In this document: one piece after another, positions 27,502-37,129 of the stretch
Layout of the letters: each line of letters begins with the position of its first letter
How positions within the stretch are numbered: the first letter of the stretch is position 1
Source: Chitinophaga eiseniae
Lineage (GTDB): Bacteria > Bacteroidota > Bacteroidia > Chitinophagales > Chitinophagaceae
Length of the DNA: 64,000 nt
Reading direction: 5' to 3'
Assembly: GCF_900167135.1 (NCBI RefSeq)
Contig: NZ_FUWZ01000006.1
Location: 1 to 64,000 of the forward strand
The notes under the pieces: generated by a model
Seen by the model: only the letters and a program-made list of their open reading frames with translations
Told to the model about the DNA's origin: nothing
Databases searched by the model: none
Translations under genes and position numbers: made by a program

Positions 27502-28065
27502 TTATAATCCTTGTCTGAACCCCAGTAGCAGCAGTAACAACAGCATACCGTTTCCCCCCAGCTGCATCCGTAACAACCGCAACGCTTTCCCGATATGCTT
27601 TTCAACGGTGTTGACAGAGATGTTGAGCTGTTGCGCCACCTCCTTGTGCGATAACCCCTCATAGCGACTTAGTAAAAATGCCTCCCGGCATTTATCGGGT
27701 AGTAACCCGATCGCTTTATGAAGCATGGTTTCCAGCTCTTTTTGTTCCAGCTGGTTTTCCATGTCGGCATGTTTCTCCTGTAGTAATCCCAGTTGATGAT
27801 GATGCGTGGTATGAATAAGGTCTGTCCTGATAATATCCAGTATCCGGTTTCTCAATGCTGTAAAAAGATACCCCGCGAGATTGCCGGCATGCCTGATGTC
27901 GTTTTTCTTCAGATACAGGCTGATAAATACTTCCTGCACCACTTCCTTTGCTTCCTCCTTTGACCTCAGCCGTTTGTAGGCGGCATTCAGTAGCGGAAGG
28001 GCGTATTCATCGTAGATAGCCTCAAAGGCTTCTTCCCGGCCTTCCAGCAGTAAGCGGAAAAGCAT
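27502..28065 (-). CDS. ECF RNA polymerase sigma factor (FecI-like)
   Basis: The 187-residue protein contains sigma region 2 (EAFEAIYDEYALPLLNAAYK, AKEVVQEVFISLYLKK, LAGYLFTALRNRILDIIR) and region 4 (LPDKCREAFLLSRYEGLSHK, then EVAQQLNISVNTVEKHIGKAL). The ATG at 28065 is the first canonical start after an upstream in-frame stop, although region 2 begins almost at once. It is divergent from an FecR-type anti-sigma gene that leads into a susCD locus. In this arrangement substrate binding to the STN-bearing SusC releases the sigma factor from the anti-sigma protein. The C-terminal tail is unusually Leu-rich (MLLLLLLLGF). Confidence 0.95.
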   Translation of the reverse strand: MLFRLLLEGREEAFEAIYDEYALPLLNAAYKRLRSKEEAKEVVQEVFISLYLKKNDIRHAGNLAGYLFTALRNRILDIIRTDLIHTTHHHQLGLLQEKHADMENQLEQKELETMLHKAIGLLPDKCREAFLLSRYEGLSHKEVAQQLNISVNTVEKHIGKALRLLRMQLGGNGMLLLLLLLGFRQGL

Positions 28066-28144
28066 GTCCTGGTCGTGTAGTGGCTGTTTGCTGATAGTGA
28101 AGATTTTAAAGTACTCAAACTTAACTATTTAAAGCGCTGCCCGG

Positions 28145-28178
28145 TAATATTATCTTCCCTCAGAATGAGATAATATTA
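28145..28178. repeat. 11-bp perfect inverted repeat between sigma and anti-sigma genes
   Basis: TAATATTATCT (28145-28155) and AGATAATATTA (28168-28178) are exact inverted copies with 12 bases between, followed by a run of seven T. It lies in the 177-bp divergent region. It may be an operator for both genes or a weak hairpin terminator for stray transcripts. Confidence 0.4.
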
Positions 28179-28242
28179 ACTTTTTTTAAACCGGATGGCG
28201 GTAGTGGGCCAGTTGTTCGTTAATCAGATAAAGGGCTGTTAT

Positions 28243-29187
28243 ATGGACAATGATCATCTGTTGATCCTTATCGAAAAGTACTTAAATGGCGAAGCGACGG
28301 CGACAGAGAGGAAATGGCTGGAGAACTGGTACGCTTCCTTTGACAACAGCGCCGACTGGCTCAGGGAAGGCGCTGCAGAGGCAATGGAAATAACGGCCGA
28401 ACTGAAACAGTCGTTGCAGGGCAAACTGGCGGGTGCAGCACAGCTGAAGGCCGTAAATAAACAGGTGTTTTCCCTGAGGCGGAACCGTCGCCTGTTATGG
28501 GCTGCGGCCATTGTGTTGTTGCTCGGAAGCAGCGTATTGTTATACCGGTTGCTGATGCCGGCAGGCATAATGGAAACAGTGGTCGCCGGGGCCGGCCCGC
28601 GGACTGTGGCTTTGCCGGACGGCTCTGTGGCGTTGTTACAGGCAGGCAGCAGTATCCGCTATGATAAAAAGTTTAATGGCGACCGCCGTGAGGTATTACT
28701 GGAAGGCGGCGCACAGTTCAACGTTACGGCACACGCCCATCCCTTTGTCGTCTCCAGCGGGCAACTCTCCACCTGTGTACTGGGCACCGTCTTTACTATT
28801 CAGGCTTACCCGGATACAGACAGTATCAGCATCACTGTACTGGAGGGGAAAGTGCAGGTAAGCAAACAACAACAGGTCATCGGAACACTGGGATCGGAAG
28901 ACAGGCTGGTGTACAACATACCCACAGGCGCGGTGGCCCGGTACCATATTCAAAATAGTGAAGTGCAATGCAACAATCAGACCCTGCAGGAGATCATGGC
29001 CCTGCTGGGACAATGGTATGGTTATACCATTCAGGCCAGCGATACTACCATCCTGCAAGAGCGCTACACCGGCAGTCTTAACCGTCATGAAACACTGGAA
29101 GAGCTGCTGGCCATACTTTGTGAAGTAAACCATATCAACTATGAAGTAGACAAAAAGAGCAGACAAATTATGCTGACCAGGAAATAA
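28243..29187 (+). CDS. FecR-family anti-sigma factor
   Basis: The 314-residue protein has an N-terminal cytoplasmic anti-sigma region with a Trp-rich helix (TERKWLENWYASFDNSADW), a membrane helix near residues 83-105 (LLWAAAIVLLLGSSVLLYRL) and a periplasmic FecR domain (TVALPDGSVALLQAGSSIRY, EVLLEGGAQFNV, STCVLGTVFTIQAY). A C-terminal domain (VQCNNQTLQEIMALLGQWYG) resembles the part that meets the STN domain of the transporter. The ATG at 28243 is chosen over an upstream ATG at 28195 because the family starts with a short acidic helix. It holds the divergent ECF sigma factor inactive until the SusC encoded downstream signals. Confidence 0.93.
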   Translation: MDNDHLLILIEKYLNGEATATERKWLENWYASFDNSADWLREGAAEAMEITAELKQSLQGKLAGAAQLKAVNKQVFSLRRNRRLLWAAAIVLLLGSSVLLYRLLMPAGIMETVVAGAGPRTVALPDGSVALLQAGSSIRYDKKFNGDRREVLLEGGAQFNVTAHAHPFVVSSGQLSTCVLGTVFTIQAYPDTDSISITVLEGKVQVSKQQQVIGTLGSEDRLVYNIPTGAVARYHIQNSEVQCNNQTLQEIMALLGQWYGYTIQASDTTILQERYTGSLNRHETLEELLAILCEVNHINYEVDKKSRQIMLTRK

Positions 29188-29249
29188 AACGATATCAATC
29201 AATCTCTAAATAAAACAGCGAACAACAGAAGAGAAAACAAACAACAAAA

Positions 29250-29279
29250 AAGCCGTCCCGTGATCAGACAGGACGGCTT
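29250..29279 (-). terminator. Hairpin in the susC leader, with its T tract on the reverse strand
   Basis: AAGCCGTCC and GGACGGCTT pair over 9 bp around a 12-nt loop, 45 bases before the susC ATG. The A run is on its left, so a T run follows it only for leftward transcription. It could stop antisense transcripts entering the FecR gene, or form a leader hairpin of the susC mRNA. Confidence 0.45.
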
Positions 29280-29323
29280 GTACGGAGTTCTATTTGCGTA
29301 ACATAAAACCCACTACAAATCTA

Positions 29324-32300
29324 ATGCAATTTCACGTAAATGAAATAGCACGGCCGCTCTATGGCCGGAACGCCCTGCCACGCCGTGCTATCAGCCAAAA
29401 TCTAGTTGCCGTCATGCGAATCTCATCTCTATTACTGGCGTTACTGACCGTCGCCGTGTCTGCGTTGAAGGCGGAGGAGGCCGCCGCCCAGCGACTGAAG
29501 GCGTTAAAACTGACCATGCAGGCGAGGAACGAGCCCCTGATACAGGTACTGCGTAAAATAGAGCAGGCCACCCCTTTACGTTTCGCCTACAACGCCACAC
29601 AGGTGAATGGTAACCAGCTGGTGAACGCCGCTTTTAACGACACGCCCCTGGAAGACGTGCTCAATACATTGTTGGTGAAAAGAAGTTATGCCTGGAAAGA
29701 AAGAGGGAATAACATTATGATCTCCGTAAACACCGGAGCGGCGGGTAAACCGGCTGTCGACTCCTTTGTGCTCAGAGGCAGGGTCCTCACACAGGAAGAG
29801 CCGCCGCAACCTATCCCCGGTACTACCGTCGCCGTAAAAGGCACCACCAAAGGGGTGATCACCGACCCGGACGGCTTTTTCGAAGTGAAAGCCCAAGCGA
29901 ATGAAGTACTGGTATTTAGCGTCATCGGCTATAAACCTAAAGAATATACGGTGCAACGGAACCAACGTAATCTCGTGATTTCGCTGCAGGAAAATGTCAG
30001 CGGCCTCAATGAACTGGTGGTGACAGGCTTCTCGGAGCAGAAGGTAAAACACATGGCCAGTTCCGTTGCTACAGTGAATCTGTCAAATGTAAACAACAAA
30101 CCCATCACGCAACTGTCACAGGCTTTACAGGGAGGCGTCACCGGCATCAATGTCAACCAGGGCTCAGGACTGCCCGGTGGCGACGCTGCCGCCATCAAGA
30201 TCAGGGGCGTGGGCACCTTCCTCAGCTCAGACCCGCTGGTGCTGGTAGACGGCGTTCCCTTCGATATGAATAAACTGGACCCCAATACCATCGAAAGCAT
30301 TTCAGTGCTGAAAGACGCAGCGGCTGCTTCCCTCTACGGCGCCCGCGCCGGCAACGGTGTTATTATCATCACCACCAAAAGAGGGGTGCCCGGCGTGGTT
30401 AATGTGCAATATAACGGTTACGCCGGTACGCAGACACCCGTGTATTCACCGGAGTTCGTAGATGCTGCTACCTATATGCGCATGACCAATGAAGCCATCA
30501 GGAACAATGGGGGAGATCCGTTGTATTCAGAAGACGTGATCCGGCAAACCGCCGACAGGTCCGATCCGGTAAAATACCCTTCCACCAACTGGAAAGACGA
30601 GGTAATACACCAGCAATCCCAGATCCAGCAACACTCCATGTCGGTGTCTGGTGGTAACAGCGCGGCAAGGTTCGCCTTAACTGCCAGTTACCTGAGCCAA
30701 CAAGGGATGGTGAAAAACTCCTCTTTCAACAAAGGAAACGTACGGGCGAACACCAGCGTGGACCTCAGTAAAAATATCGTGGTGTTTATGGACCTCTTCG
30801 CCTCCCGCGAGGAACAAAATCAGCCCTACGCATTAGGTAGAGGGGCGGGAGGTATATTGGGATGGGCCTATACGGCTCCGCCTAACATCGCTGCCAAATA
30901 CCCGGATAAGCCCGAGCGGCCGGGATACACCTATTACGGTACCTATGGCGAAAGCTGGAACCCGGTGGCCAATACAGAAAGGGGAGGTGTTTCCAACAGG
31001 GTCCGGGATGAAATACTGATCAACCTGCGCCCCAAATGGGAGATCATCCCCGGCCTCACCCTGAAAGGACAGTTCAGCTATCGTGTCTCCTCCGGCGCAG
31101 ACAAAACTAACCGGGACGCCTATATTTTTTTCGATTACTTCACTAACCAGAAAACAGGCCGCGATTTCACAGACATAAAATCCGCCGGCCCCAGCAACCG
31201 CTCGGGTTATTATTATACCGGCGGTAACCTCGACTATAATAAATCATTCGGAAAACACCGGGTAAATGCGGTACTGGGCTATTCAAAAGAAATGAACAAC
31301 CCCGACCCGTGGAAGGAAATAACACTGGCATCGGTTTTTGGGAAAGTGTATTACAGCTATGCCGACAGGTACCTGCTGGAAGCGGGAATGCGGCGAGACG
31401 GCTCCTCCATTTTTGCTCCCGGCAAAAAGTGGGGCAATTTCCCTTCCATCGCCGTGGGCTGGAACCTGGGCAACGAGGCGTTTATGAAACCGCTGACTTT
31501 CCTCGATCAGCTCAAGTTGCGGGGCTCCTACGGACGGCTGGGCAACAACGCGATCGATCCCTATATGTACCAGTCGACCGTAGACCCGGGCAATGGTAAA
31601 GAAAGCACGTTCGGTAACCCCAATATCACCTGGGAAAAAGTAGCGATTCTCGATATCGGCGCCGATATCAGTCTCTTCAAAAATAAACTGGACGTTACGT
31701 TCGACTGGTACAACAAAAAAACCAGTGACCTGATACTCCGGCCGCAACCGACGCTTACTTCCGCTATCGGCCTTACCCCTATAAACATAGGTACCATGAA
31801 AAACGCAGGCTGGGAAGTGAAACTATCCTACAATACCAACGTAGGAAAGAATGTCAACATCGCTGTTAACGCCGGTTATTCCCGTAATAAATCCACCTTG
31901 CTGAAGATGGCGCAAACGCTGCCGCTGATCGAGGGCAACACCATCCGCGAAGTGGGGGGCGCCTTCGCGGAATACTATGGGTTTAAAAGCCTGGGGCTGA
32001 TCCAACAGGGAGATATAGAAAAAGGCATCGCCATCATCCCGGGACAGGCGGCAGGTGACATCCGTTATGCAGACATCGACAACAACGGTGTCATCGACGA
32101 CAACGATAAAGTAAAACTAGGCGCCACAGAACCCTACAGTTCCTACTTCGGCAGTATCTCCGTTAAATGGAAACGTTTCGATTTCGAAACGATGATCACC
32201 GGTATCGGGCAGGTCGTTAATTTCTACAATGGGCGCATAGCGATCCCCTTCAACGCTGCCAGTGAAGGAGGGACGCCGCTTACATGGCATATGGATTACT

Positions 32301-32605
32301 GGACGCCGGAAAACCCGGGCGCCCGTTTCCCCCGGTTGCTGCCATCACCGGGGCCTAACGAAAAAGTGTCTGATTTCTGGAGCGTAAACGGCGCCTATGC
32401 ACGCGTCAAATATATCCAGATAGGTTATCAACTGCCCGTATCTCAAACCGGGCGCATCAAGCTGAAAAGCATACGGGTATACCTGAATGCACAGAATCCG
32501 CTGACGATAACGGAAATGGAAGTCAGCGATCCGGAAACACGGGGAGATGAAACAAAATACCCCATCATGAAAATGTATACCGCCGGCTTAAATATCAGTT
32601 TCTGA
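29324..32605 (+). CDS. SusC/RagA-type TonB-dependent transporter with STN signalling domain
   Basis: The 1093-residue protein has a long N-terminus with a hydrophobic signal segment (ISSLLLALLTVAVSALKA). An STN domain follows (LTMQARNEPLIQVLRKIEQA, LEDVLNTLLVKRSYAWKERG), then a carboxypeptidase-like domain, the TonB box region LNELVVTGFSEQKVKH, the plug with DPNTIESISVLKDAAAASLY and ARAGNGVIIITTKRG, and the barrel. The STN domain transmits the substrate signal to FecR. The ATG at 29324 is preferred over a TTG at 29294. The susD partner starts 10 bases after its stop. Confidence 0.95.
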   Translation: MQFHVNEIARPLYGRNALPRRAISQNLVAVMRISSLLLALLTVAVSALKAEEAAAQRLKALKLTMQARNEPLIQVLRKIEQATPLRFAYNATQVNGNQLVNAAFNDTPLEDVLNTLLVKRSYAWKERGNNIMISVNTGAAGKPAVDSFVLRGRVLTQEEPPQPIPGTTVAVKGTTKGVITDPDGFFEVKAQANEVLVFSVIGYKPKEYTVQRNQRNLVISLQENVSGLNELVVTGFSEQKVKHMASSVATVNLSNVNNKPITQLSQALQGGVTGINVNQGSGLPGGDAAAIKIRGVGTFLSSDPLVLVDGVPFDMNKLDPNTIESISVLKDAAAASLYGARAGNGVIIITTKRGVPGVVNVQYNGYAGTQTPVYSPEFVDAATYMRMTNEAIRNNGGDPLYSEDVIRQTADRSDPVKYPSTNWKDEVIHQQSQIQQHSMSVSGGNSAARFALTASYLSQQGMVKNSSFNKGNVRANTSVDLSKNIVVFMDLFASREEQNQPYALGRGAGGILGWAYTAPPNIAAKYPDKPERPGYTYYGTYGESWNPVANTERGGVSNRVRDEILINLRPKWEIIPGLTLKGQFSYRVSSGADKTNRDAYIFFDYFTNQKTGRDFTDIKSAGPSNRSGYYYTGGNLDYNKSFGKHRVNAVLGYSKEMNNPDPWKEITLASVFGKVYYSYADRYLLEAGMRRDGSSIFAPGKKWGNFPSIAVGWNLGNEAFMKPLTFLDQLKLRGSYGRLGNNAIDPYMYQSTVDPGNGKESTFGNPNITWEKVAILDIGADISLFKNKLDVTFDWYNKKTSDLILRPQPTLTSAIGLTPINIGTMKNAGWEVKLSYNTNVGKNVNIAVNAGYSRNKSTLLKMAQTLPLIEGNTIREVGGAFAEYYGFKSLGLIQQGDIEKGIAIIPGQAAGDIRYADIDNNGVIDDNDKVKLGATEPYSSYFGSISVKWKRFDFETMITGIGQVVNFYNGRIAIPFNAASEGGTPLTWHMDYWTPENPGARFPRLLPSPGPNEKVSDFWSVNGAYARVKYIQIGYQLPVSQTGRIKLKSIRVYLNAQNPLTITEMEVSDPETRGDETKYPIMKMYTAGLNISF

Positions 32606-32615
32606 TCCTAAAAAC

Positions 32616-34226
32616 ATGACGATGAAGAAATACTATATCATTGCGGCCGGCTTGCTGCTGGGCTTTACGGCCTGCAAGAAAAATTTCCTGGTACGGGATA
32701 ATCCTACCGCCACCACCGATGAAAAATGGTGGAACCTCGAATCAGACCTGCAAAATGCTTTGGGGGATATATATGGCGGCTTGCCCTCAGGTACGCTGAG
32801 TGATTATGGCTTTATGTCCAACTGCAGGATGCACCTGGCCGGTACGACCGACGAGGCAGTGTTCCGCGGGAACTACGGCGACTGGCAGACTTTCCCCGTG
32901 GGACTGGCCACCAGTCAGACGAATTCCGTGACAGAGATATACAGAAAACACTATTCCTATATCCGCAGCGCCTGCCGGTTCCTGGAAAATTATAACCGCG
33001 CCTATGTGGAAGATGCTACCCGTAAAGCTCGTTATGCCGGTGAGGCGCGCGCTTTACGCGCATGGTACCACCTGGACCTTTTCCTGCTGTATGGCCCTGT
33101 TCCCATTGTCAGCCACTCATTACCGCCGGAACTGCAGTTCGTAAAACGCAATACGAAAGAAGAGGTGGTCAGCTTCATTGCTGCGCAACTGGATTCTGCG
33201 GCAGCAGAATTACCGGCCACTTACCCCGAAAGCGACGTATACCGTATGAGCAAAGGCACCTGCTACGCTATGCAAACCGTGCTTTACCTGAATGCAGGCG
33301 ACTACGCCAAATGTGCGGAAGCAGCAAAAAAAGTGATCGACCTCAATGTATATGAACTCTATCAAAGCGCACAACCCGGTGTGTCCAGCTATGCATCGCT
33401 GTTCTCCTACAGCGGTATGGTCAATAAAGAACGTATCCTGTTCCGCAGGGGCGGGCAAAACGAAGCTTTTTTCCGCAACGCGCCTAAAAGCCTTGGTGGA
33501 CAAGCGACCACCAATCCTACCGCTGCGATGGTCAATGCCTATGAAACCCTGCAGGGTAAAACGCTGGAAGAGCTGGGACCGGACAGCCTGGCTATTTACC
33601 AGGCCCACCCACGGTATAACAATAACCGTGATCCCCGTTTAGCCGCCAGCGTGATCGTGCCGGGCGAAACGTTCGTCAACCGCAAGCTGGAGCCGTTCAC
33701 CGCCGGCAACGCCGACCAGATAGGGCTCACTCAGTCCACCCAGACCGGTTTCTGGACCAGGAAATACCTGGATGTCCAGGATGCCGGCGCGCCATGGAGC
33801 GGCTCCCTCCATTTTATGATCATCCGCTATGCGGAAATCCTGCTGGATTATGTGGAAGCGCTGGTAGAAAAAAATGAGTGGCAGCATCCGGACGTCGTAA
33901 AGTATCTCAACCAGATCCGGCGCCGCGCAGGCATGCCGGACGTGGACGTAAGCCGCTACAATTCACAGGCGGCGCTCCGCACATTAATACGCCGGGAGCG
34001 ACAGGTGGAGCTGGCATTCGAAGGACAGCGGCTGTTTGACATCCGTAGATGGAAAACCGCAGAGGTGCTGCTGAACCAGGCCGCTAAGGGCGCCGTAGAC
34101 CCCGCCACCGGAAAGGCGGTGGTCGTGGAACAACGGAAGTTCAACGCCCGCCGCGATTATGTGTGGCCTATCCCGCTGATTGAAATGAACACCAATCCCA
34201 ACATGATACAAAATCCGAACTGGTAA
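32616..34226 (+). CDS. SusD/RagB-type glycan-binding lipoprotein
   Basis: The 536-residue protein has a lipobox GFTAC with lipidated Cys20. SusD features include RYAGEARALRAWYHLDLFLL and GPVPIVSHSLPPE in the N-terminal half and the C-terminal LIRRERQVELAFEGQRLFDI followed by RRWKTAE. The terminal NPNMIQNPNW is typical. It pairs with the STN-bearing SusC and, from the neighbouring fucosidase, probably binds a fucosylated glycan. Confidence 0.95.
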   Translation: MTMKKYYIIAAGLLLGFTACKKNFLVRDNPTATTDEKWWNLESDLQNALGDIYGGLPSGTLSDYGFMSNCRMHLAGTTDEAVFRGNYGDWQTFPVGLATSQTNSVTEIYRKHYSYIRSACRFLENYNRAYVEDATRKARYAGEARALRAWYHLDLFLLYGPVPIVSHSLPPELQFVKRNTKEEVVSFIAAQLDSAAAELPATYPESDVYRMSKGTCYAMQTVLYLNAGDYAKCAEAAKKVIDLNVYELYQSAQPGVSSYASLFSYSGMVNKERILFRRGGQNEAFFRNAPKSLGGQATTNPTAAMVNAYETLQGKTLEELGPDSLAIYQAHPRYNNNRDPRLAASVIVPGETFVNRKLEPFTAGNADQIGLTQSTQTGFWTRKYLDVQDAGAPWSGSLHFMIIRYAEILLDYVEALVEKNEWQHPDVVKYLNQIRRRAGMPDVDVSRYNSQAALRTLIRRERQVELAFEGQRLFDIRRWKTAEVLLNQAAKGAVDPATGKAVVVEQRKFNARRDYVWPIPLIEMNTNPNMIQNPNW

Positions 34227-34255
34227 ACCGATAGCAACATTAATCGTTTGAACAA

Positions 34256-36064
34256 ATGAAAAGAAGATTTTTAGAGATATGTTTTTCCGGGGCCTTACTG
34301 TTTTCAGCCGCCACCGCCACCGCACAGCAGGACGCCGGACTGGCAGCCAACGCCAACGAACCGGAAGCCCTGCGCGACGCACGCATGCGCTGGTTCCGCG
34401 ATGCCCACTTTGGCATGTTTGTCCACTGGGGTCTGTACAGTGCCGCCGCCGGAGAATGGAACGGGAAAGACTATGATGGCTGTGTGGAATGGATACAGAA
34501 CATGGCCAACGTGCCGTCAGCGGAATATGCCGCCAAACTGACGCCCCTGTTTAAACCCAAAAAAGGTTTCGCCCGTGAATGGGCGAAAATGGCCAAAGAC
34601 GCCGGTTGCCGCTACGTGATCTTCACCAGCCGGCATCACGAAGGGTTTGCGCTGCACGACAGTAAAACCACCACCTTCGATGGGATGGACGTAACCGGCA
34701 GGGACCTGTTCCGCGAAATTGTCAACGCCTTGCATGAACAGGGACTGCGGATAGGGGTCTACTTTTCGCTGCTGGACTGGCATCACCCGGACGCATATGT
34801 GGAACACGGAATGCCCACGCCAGGCGGTGTGAAAAATGAGGGCCGCGACAACGCGAAGTATGTCGCCTACATGCACCAGCAGGCGGAGGAAATGTTTTCC
34901 AATTACGGTCCTATCGATGTGGTGTGGTGGGACTACAGCTCCAAAGAGATACAGGGCGAAAAATGGGGCGCTAATGCGTTGGTGGCGATGCTGAAAAAAC
35001 ATCATCCCAATATTATCATGAACAACCGGTTGTACGCCTTTGATAATAACAGCGAATATACCCGCGCGCATGGCGACCTGGTGACGCCGGAACAGTTCAT
35101 CCCGGAAACCGGCTTTAAAGGGATGGACTGGGAGTCCTGCATGACGATGAACGGTACCTGGGGATACAGCCGTAACAACCAGAAATGGCACACGAAGGAA
35201 GAGCTGATACGCAACATGATCGATATTGTTTCCAAAGGAGGGAACTACCTGCTGAACGTGGGCCCGATGGGAGATGGCACCGTTCCGGAAACGAGCGTAG
35301 CGCTGATGAAGGGCATCGGCGACTGGATGAGGGTCAACGGGGAATCCATATATGGTACGCGCGCCAATAGCATCGGCAGGGTCAACTGGGGACGTATCAC
35401 CACTGCGCCGGGGAAATTTTTCCTGCATATTTTCAACTGGCCGGCGGATAACCGACTGCATGTACCGTTATTGCCCGACGCCGGTATATCGCCACAGGCC
35501 TTCTTCCTGGCTGATGCAGCGCGTACGCCGCTAAAAATAACCACGGACGAACGCGGGCTGTTTATCGATGTCGGTAATGCTCCATTTAAAAATAGTGCTG
35601 CAACGGTGGTGGAGCTGGAGGTTACCGGCACCTCCCTGGTGTCTCAGGGCGTTTTCCCGGAAGCGGACGGCAGCTACCAGCTGGTGGCCGGCGACGCGGT
35701 GCTTACCAATGGGGTAGGGCTGTCGGTGGGGGAGCAGGCCACTATCTACAACTGGATGTCTGTCGATGGTACGGCAGCCTGGAACATCCAGGTGAAACAA
35801 CCGGGCCGCTACAGGATGGTGCTGCGTTTTGCCTGTACGGACGCTTCGGCCGGTGCAAAGGTGGCCGTAAGCGCCGGGAAAACAAAGCTGACCGGCGTGG
35901 TGAAAGGTACGGACAACAGCTGGAGCGCGTATCAGGATTGGGACCTGGGAACTGTCACGTTGCCCCAAAAAGGCGTGAATAAAGTACTGGTAAAAGCCCT
36001 GACGAAACCAGGACTGGGCGTCATGAACCTGCAGCGCATCCGGCTGATACCCGCCGGGAAATAA
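34256..36064 (+). CDS. GH29 alpha-L-fucosidase
   Basis: The 602-residue secreted enzyme has a signal peptide (ALLFSAATATAQQ). The GH29 barrel shows MRWFRDAHFGMFVHWGLYS, YVIFTSRHHEGFALHDSKTT and the nucleophile Asp226 in IDVVWWDYSS. KGGNYLLNVGPMGDGTVPE follows. A C-terminal beta-sandwich and a final beta-rich domain (VEADGSYQLVAGDAVL-like region to the end) may bind carbohydrate. It removes alpha-L-fucose from glycans and is the only enzyme of this utilisation locus. It starts 29 bases after susD in the same operon. Confidence 0.94.
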   Translation: MKRRFLEICFSGALLFSAATATAQQDAGLAANANEPEALRDARMRWFRDAHFGMFVHWGLYSAAAGEWNGKDYDGCVEWIQNMANVPSAEYAAKLTPLFKPKKGFAREWAKMAKDAGCRYVIFTSRHHEGFALHDSKTTTFDGMDVTGRDLFREIVNALHEQGLRIGVYFSLLDWHHPDAYVEHGMPTPGGVKNEGRDNAKYVAYMHQQAEEMFSNYGPIDVVWWDYSSKEIQGEKWGANALVAMLKKHHPNIIMNNRLYAFDNNSEYTRAHGDLVTPEQFIPETGFKGMDWESCMTMNGTWGYSRNNQKWHTKEELIRNMIDIVSKGGNYLLNVGPMGDGTVPETSVALMKGIGDWMRVNGESIYGTRANSIGRVNWGRITTAPGKFFLHIFNWPADNRLHVPLLPDAGISPQAFFLADAARTPLKITTDERGLFIDVGNAPFKNSAATVVELEVTGTSLVSQGVFPEADGSYQLVAGDAVLTNGVGLSVGEQATIYNWMSVDGTAAWNIQVKQPGRYRMVLRFACTDASAGAKVAVSAGKTKLTGVVKGTDNSWSAYQDWDLGTVTLPQKGVNKVLVKALTKPGLGVMNLQRIRLIPAGK

Positions 36065-36165
36065 ACAGGCGGCGCCCCGTTTGCCAGCAAAATGTTAAAT
36101 CCTGCCGTACCGCGGTTTCATGGCACAACTCTTGGCGGACAACTACAGTATTAAAACTCATCACC

Positions 36166-36369
36166 ATGAAAAAGATATTGTTAGCGTCCACCATTGTAGG
36201 AACTGCGGCGGCAGGTTTAATTCTCTACCTGGTCAGAAAAGGGAAGGCAAGGATGATTGACCGCTCTGCCGGTGTTATGGAAGATGATACACATACGAAA
36301 GAAAAAATATTCGGGCAGAATCATCATCCGGCGCAGCAGGAAGATATTTACAGCAGCGCAATGGGATAA
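36166..36369 (+). CDS. Small single-helix membrane protein
   Basis: The 67-residue protein has one N-terminal hydrophobic helix (ILLASTIVGTAAAGLILYLV) followed by a basic then polar tail with KEKIFGQNHHPAQQEDIY. Small proteins of this build, similar to YtxH-like ones, are common in Bacteroidota. No function can be given. It is a single gene with a likely terminator just after it. Confidence 0.6.
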   Translation: MKKILLASTIVGTAAAGLILYLVRKGKARMIDRSAGVMEDDTHTKEKIFGQNHHPAQQEDIYSSAMG

Positions 36370-36379
36370 CGGATCTTAT

Positions 36380-36424
36380 CCGGCACATGACCGGGGTCAT
36401 CAAAAAATGACTGCCGGTTTTTTA
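36380..36424 (+). terminator. Compound hairpin with T tract
   Basis: CCGGCA at 36380-36385 pairs with TGCCGG at 36412-36417. Inside, ATGAC/GTCAT forms a smaller hairpin. Seven T residues follow directly. It closes the small membrane-protein gene. Confidence 0.6.
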
Positions 36425-36627
36425 TTTTCCATTTTATTTTCCCTGCTGGCGGCCTCCGGGCGGTCCCTTCGCGATGATTTTACACGTACGTTACACGAAA
36501 CGGGATTTTTATCTACAGGAAAGAAAATAAGATAGCGATTATACCGTAATTTTGCGCCGGCATTTCTTTTGAGACCTGCCGGTTGTTAACCATTTTTGTT
36601 TACCATGTGAATAAACTATCCGTTACA

Positions 36628-37071
36628 ATGAAACAGAAGTTTTCCTGCTTTTTGATTGATGAAATTCGTGACAACAGAAACCAGTTTTTCCTTGCACTCG
36701 ATCTGTTACAGGCAACCCGGGCCTGTATTTGTTTTGATAACGCCACCCATGCATTATCCTATGCCGCCCAAAAGGGAGGCAAACCGGACTATATTTTCCT
36801 GCATACCCGCCAACCGGGCTTAGACGGCGTCCGCCAACTGGAAGCGCTTCAGCAGTCTCCGCTGCTGGCAGATGTTCCGGTGATTTTCTATGCAGCCTCT
36901 TTTAACCCGGAAGATATGACACGGATGAAATTTATGGGCGCTACCGACTGGATGGTTAAACCTTCCAATCTGCATGCGCTGCGTGACGGGCTGAAGCTGA
37001 TATTTGAGACGGTCAGCGGAAAACAGCCGGCTTCGGTTCCGGAAGTGCAGCCTGCTGCGGTGTTGGTATAA
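36628..37071 (+). CDS. Stand-alone receiver protein lacking the phospho-acceptor Asp
   Basis: The 147-residue protein has a receiver fold: FLIDEIRDNRNQFFLALDLL at the start, DYIFLHTRQPGLDGV in the middle, PVIFYAASFNPEDM, and MVKPSNLHALRDGL with the conserved Lys. The position that normally holds the phosphorylated Asp is His59 (FLHT where FLD is expected), and the switch Thr/Ser is Ala. It therefore cannot work by standard Asp phosphorylation and is a pseudo-receiver. There is no output domain. The ATG at 36628 is chosen because the fold begins there. No kinase is adjacent. Confidence 0.75.
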   Translation: MKQKFSCFLIDEIRDNRNQFFLALDLLQATRACICFDNATHALSYAAQKGGKPDYIFLHTRQPGLDGVRQLEALQQSPLLADVPVIFYAASFNPEDMTRMKFMGATDWMVKPSNLHALRDGLKLIFETVSGKQPASVPEVQPAAVLV

Positions 37072-37129
37072 CGTACCAGTAGCCGTGCTTTCCGCTAACA
37101 CCGGACGCCTTCCTGCGCAACCGTCTGCA

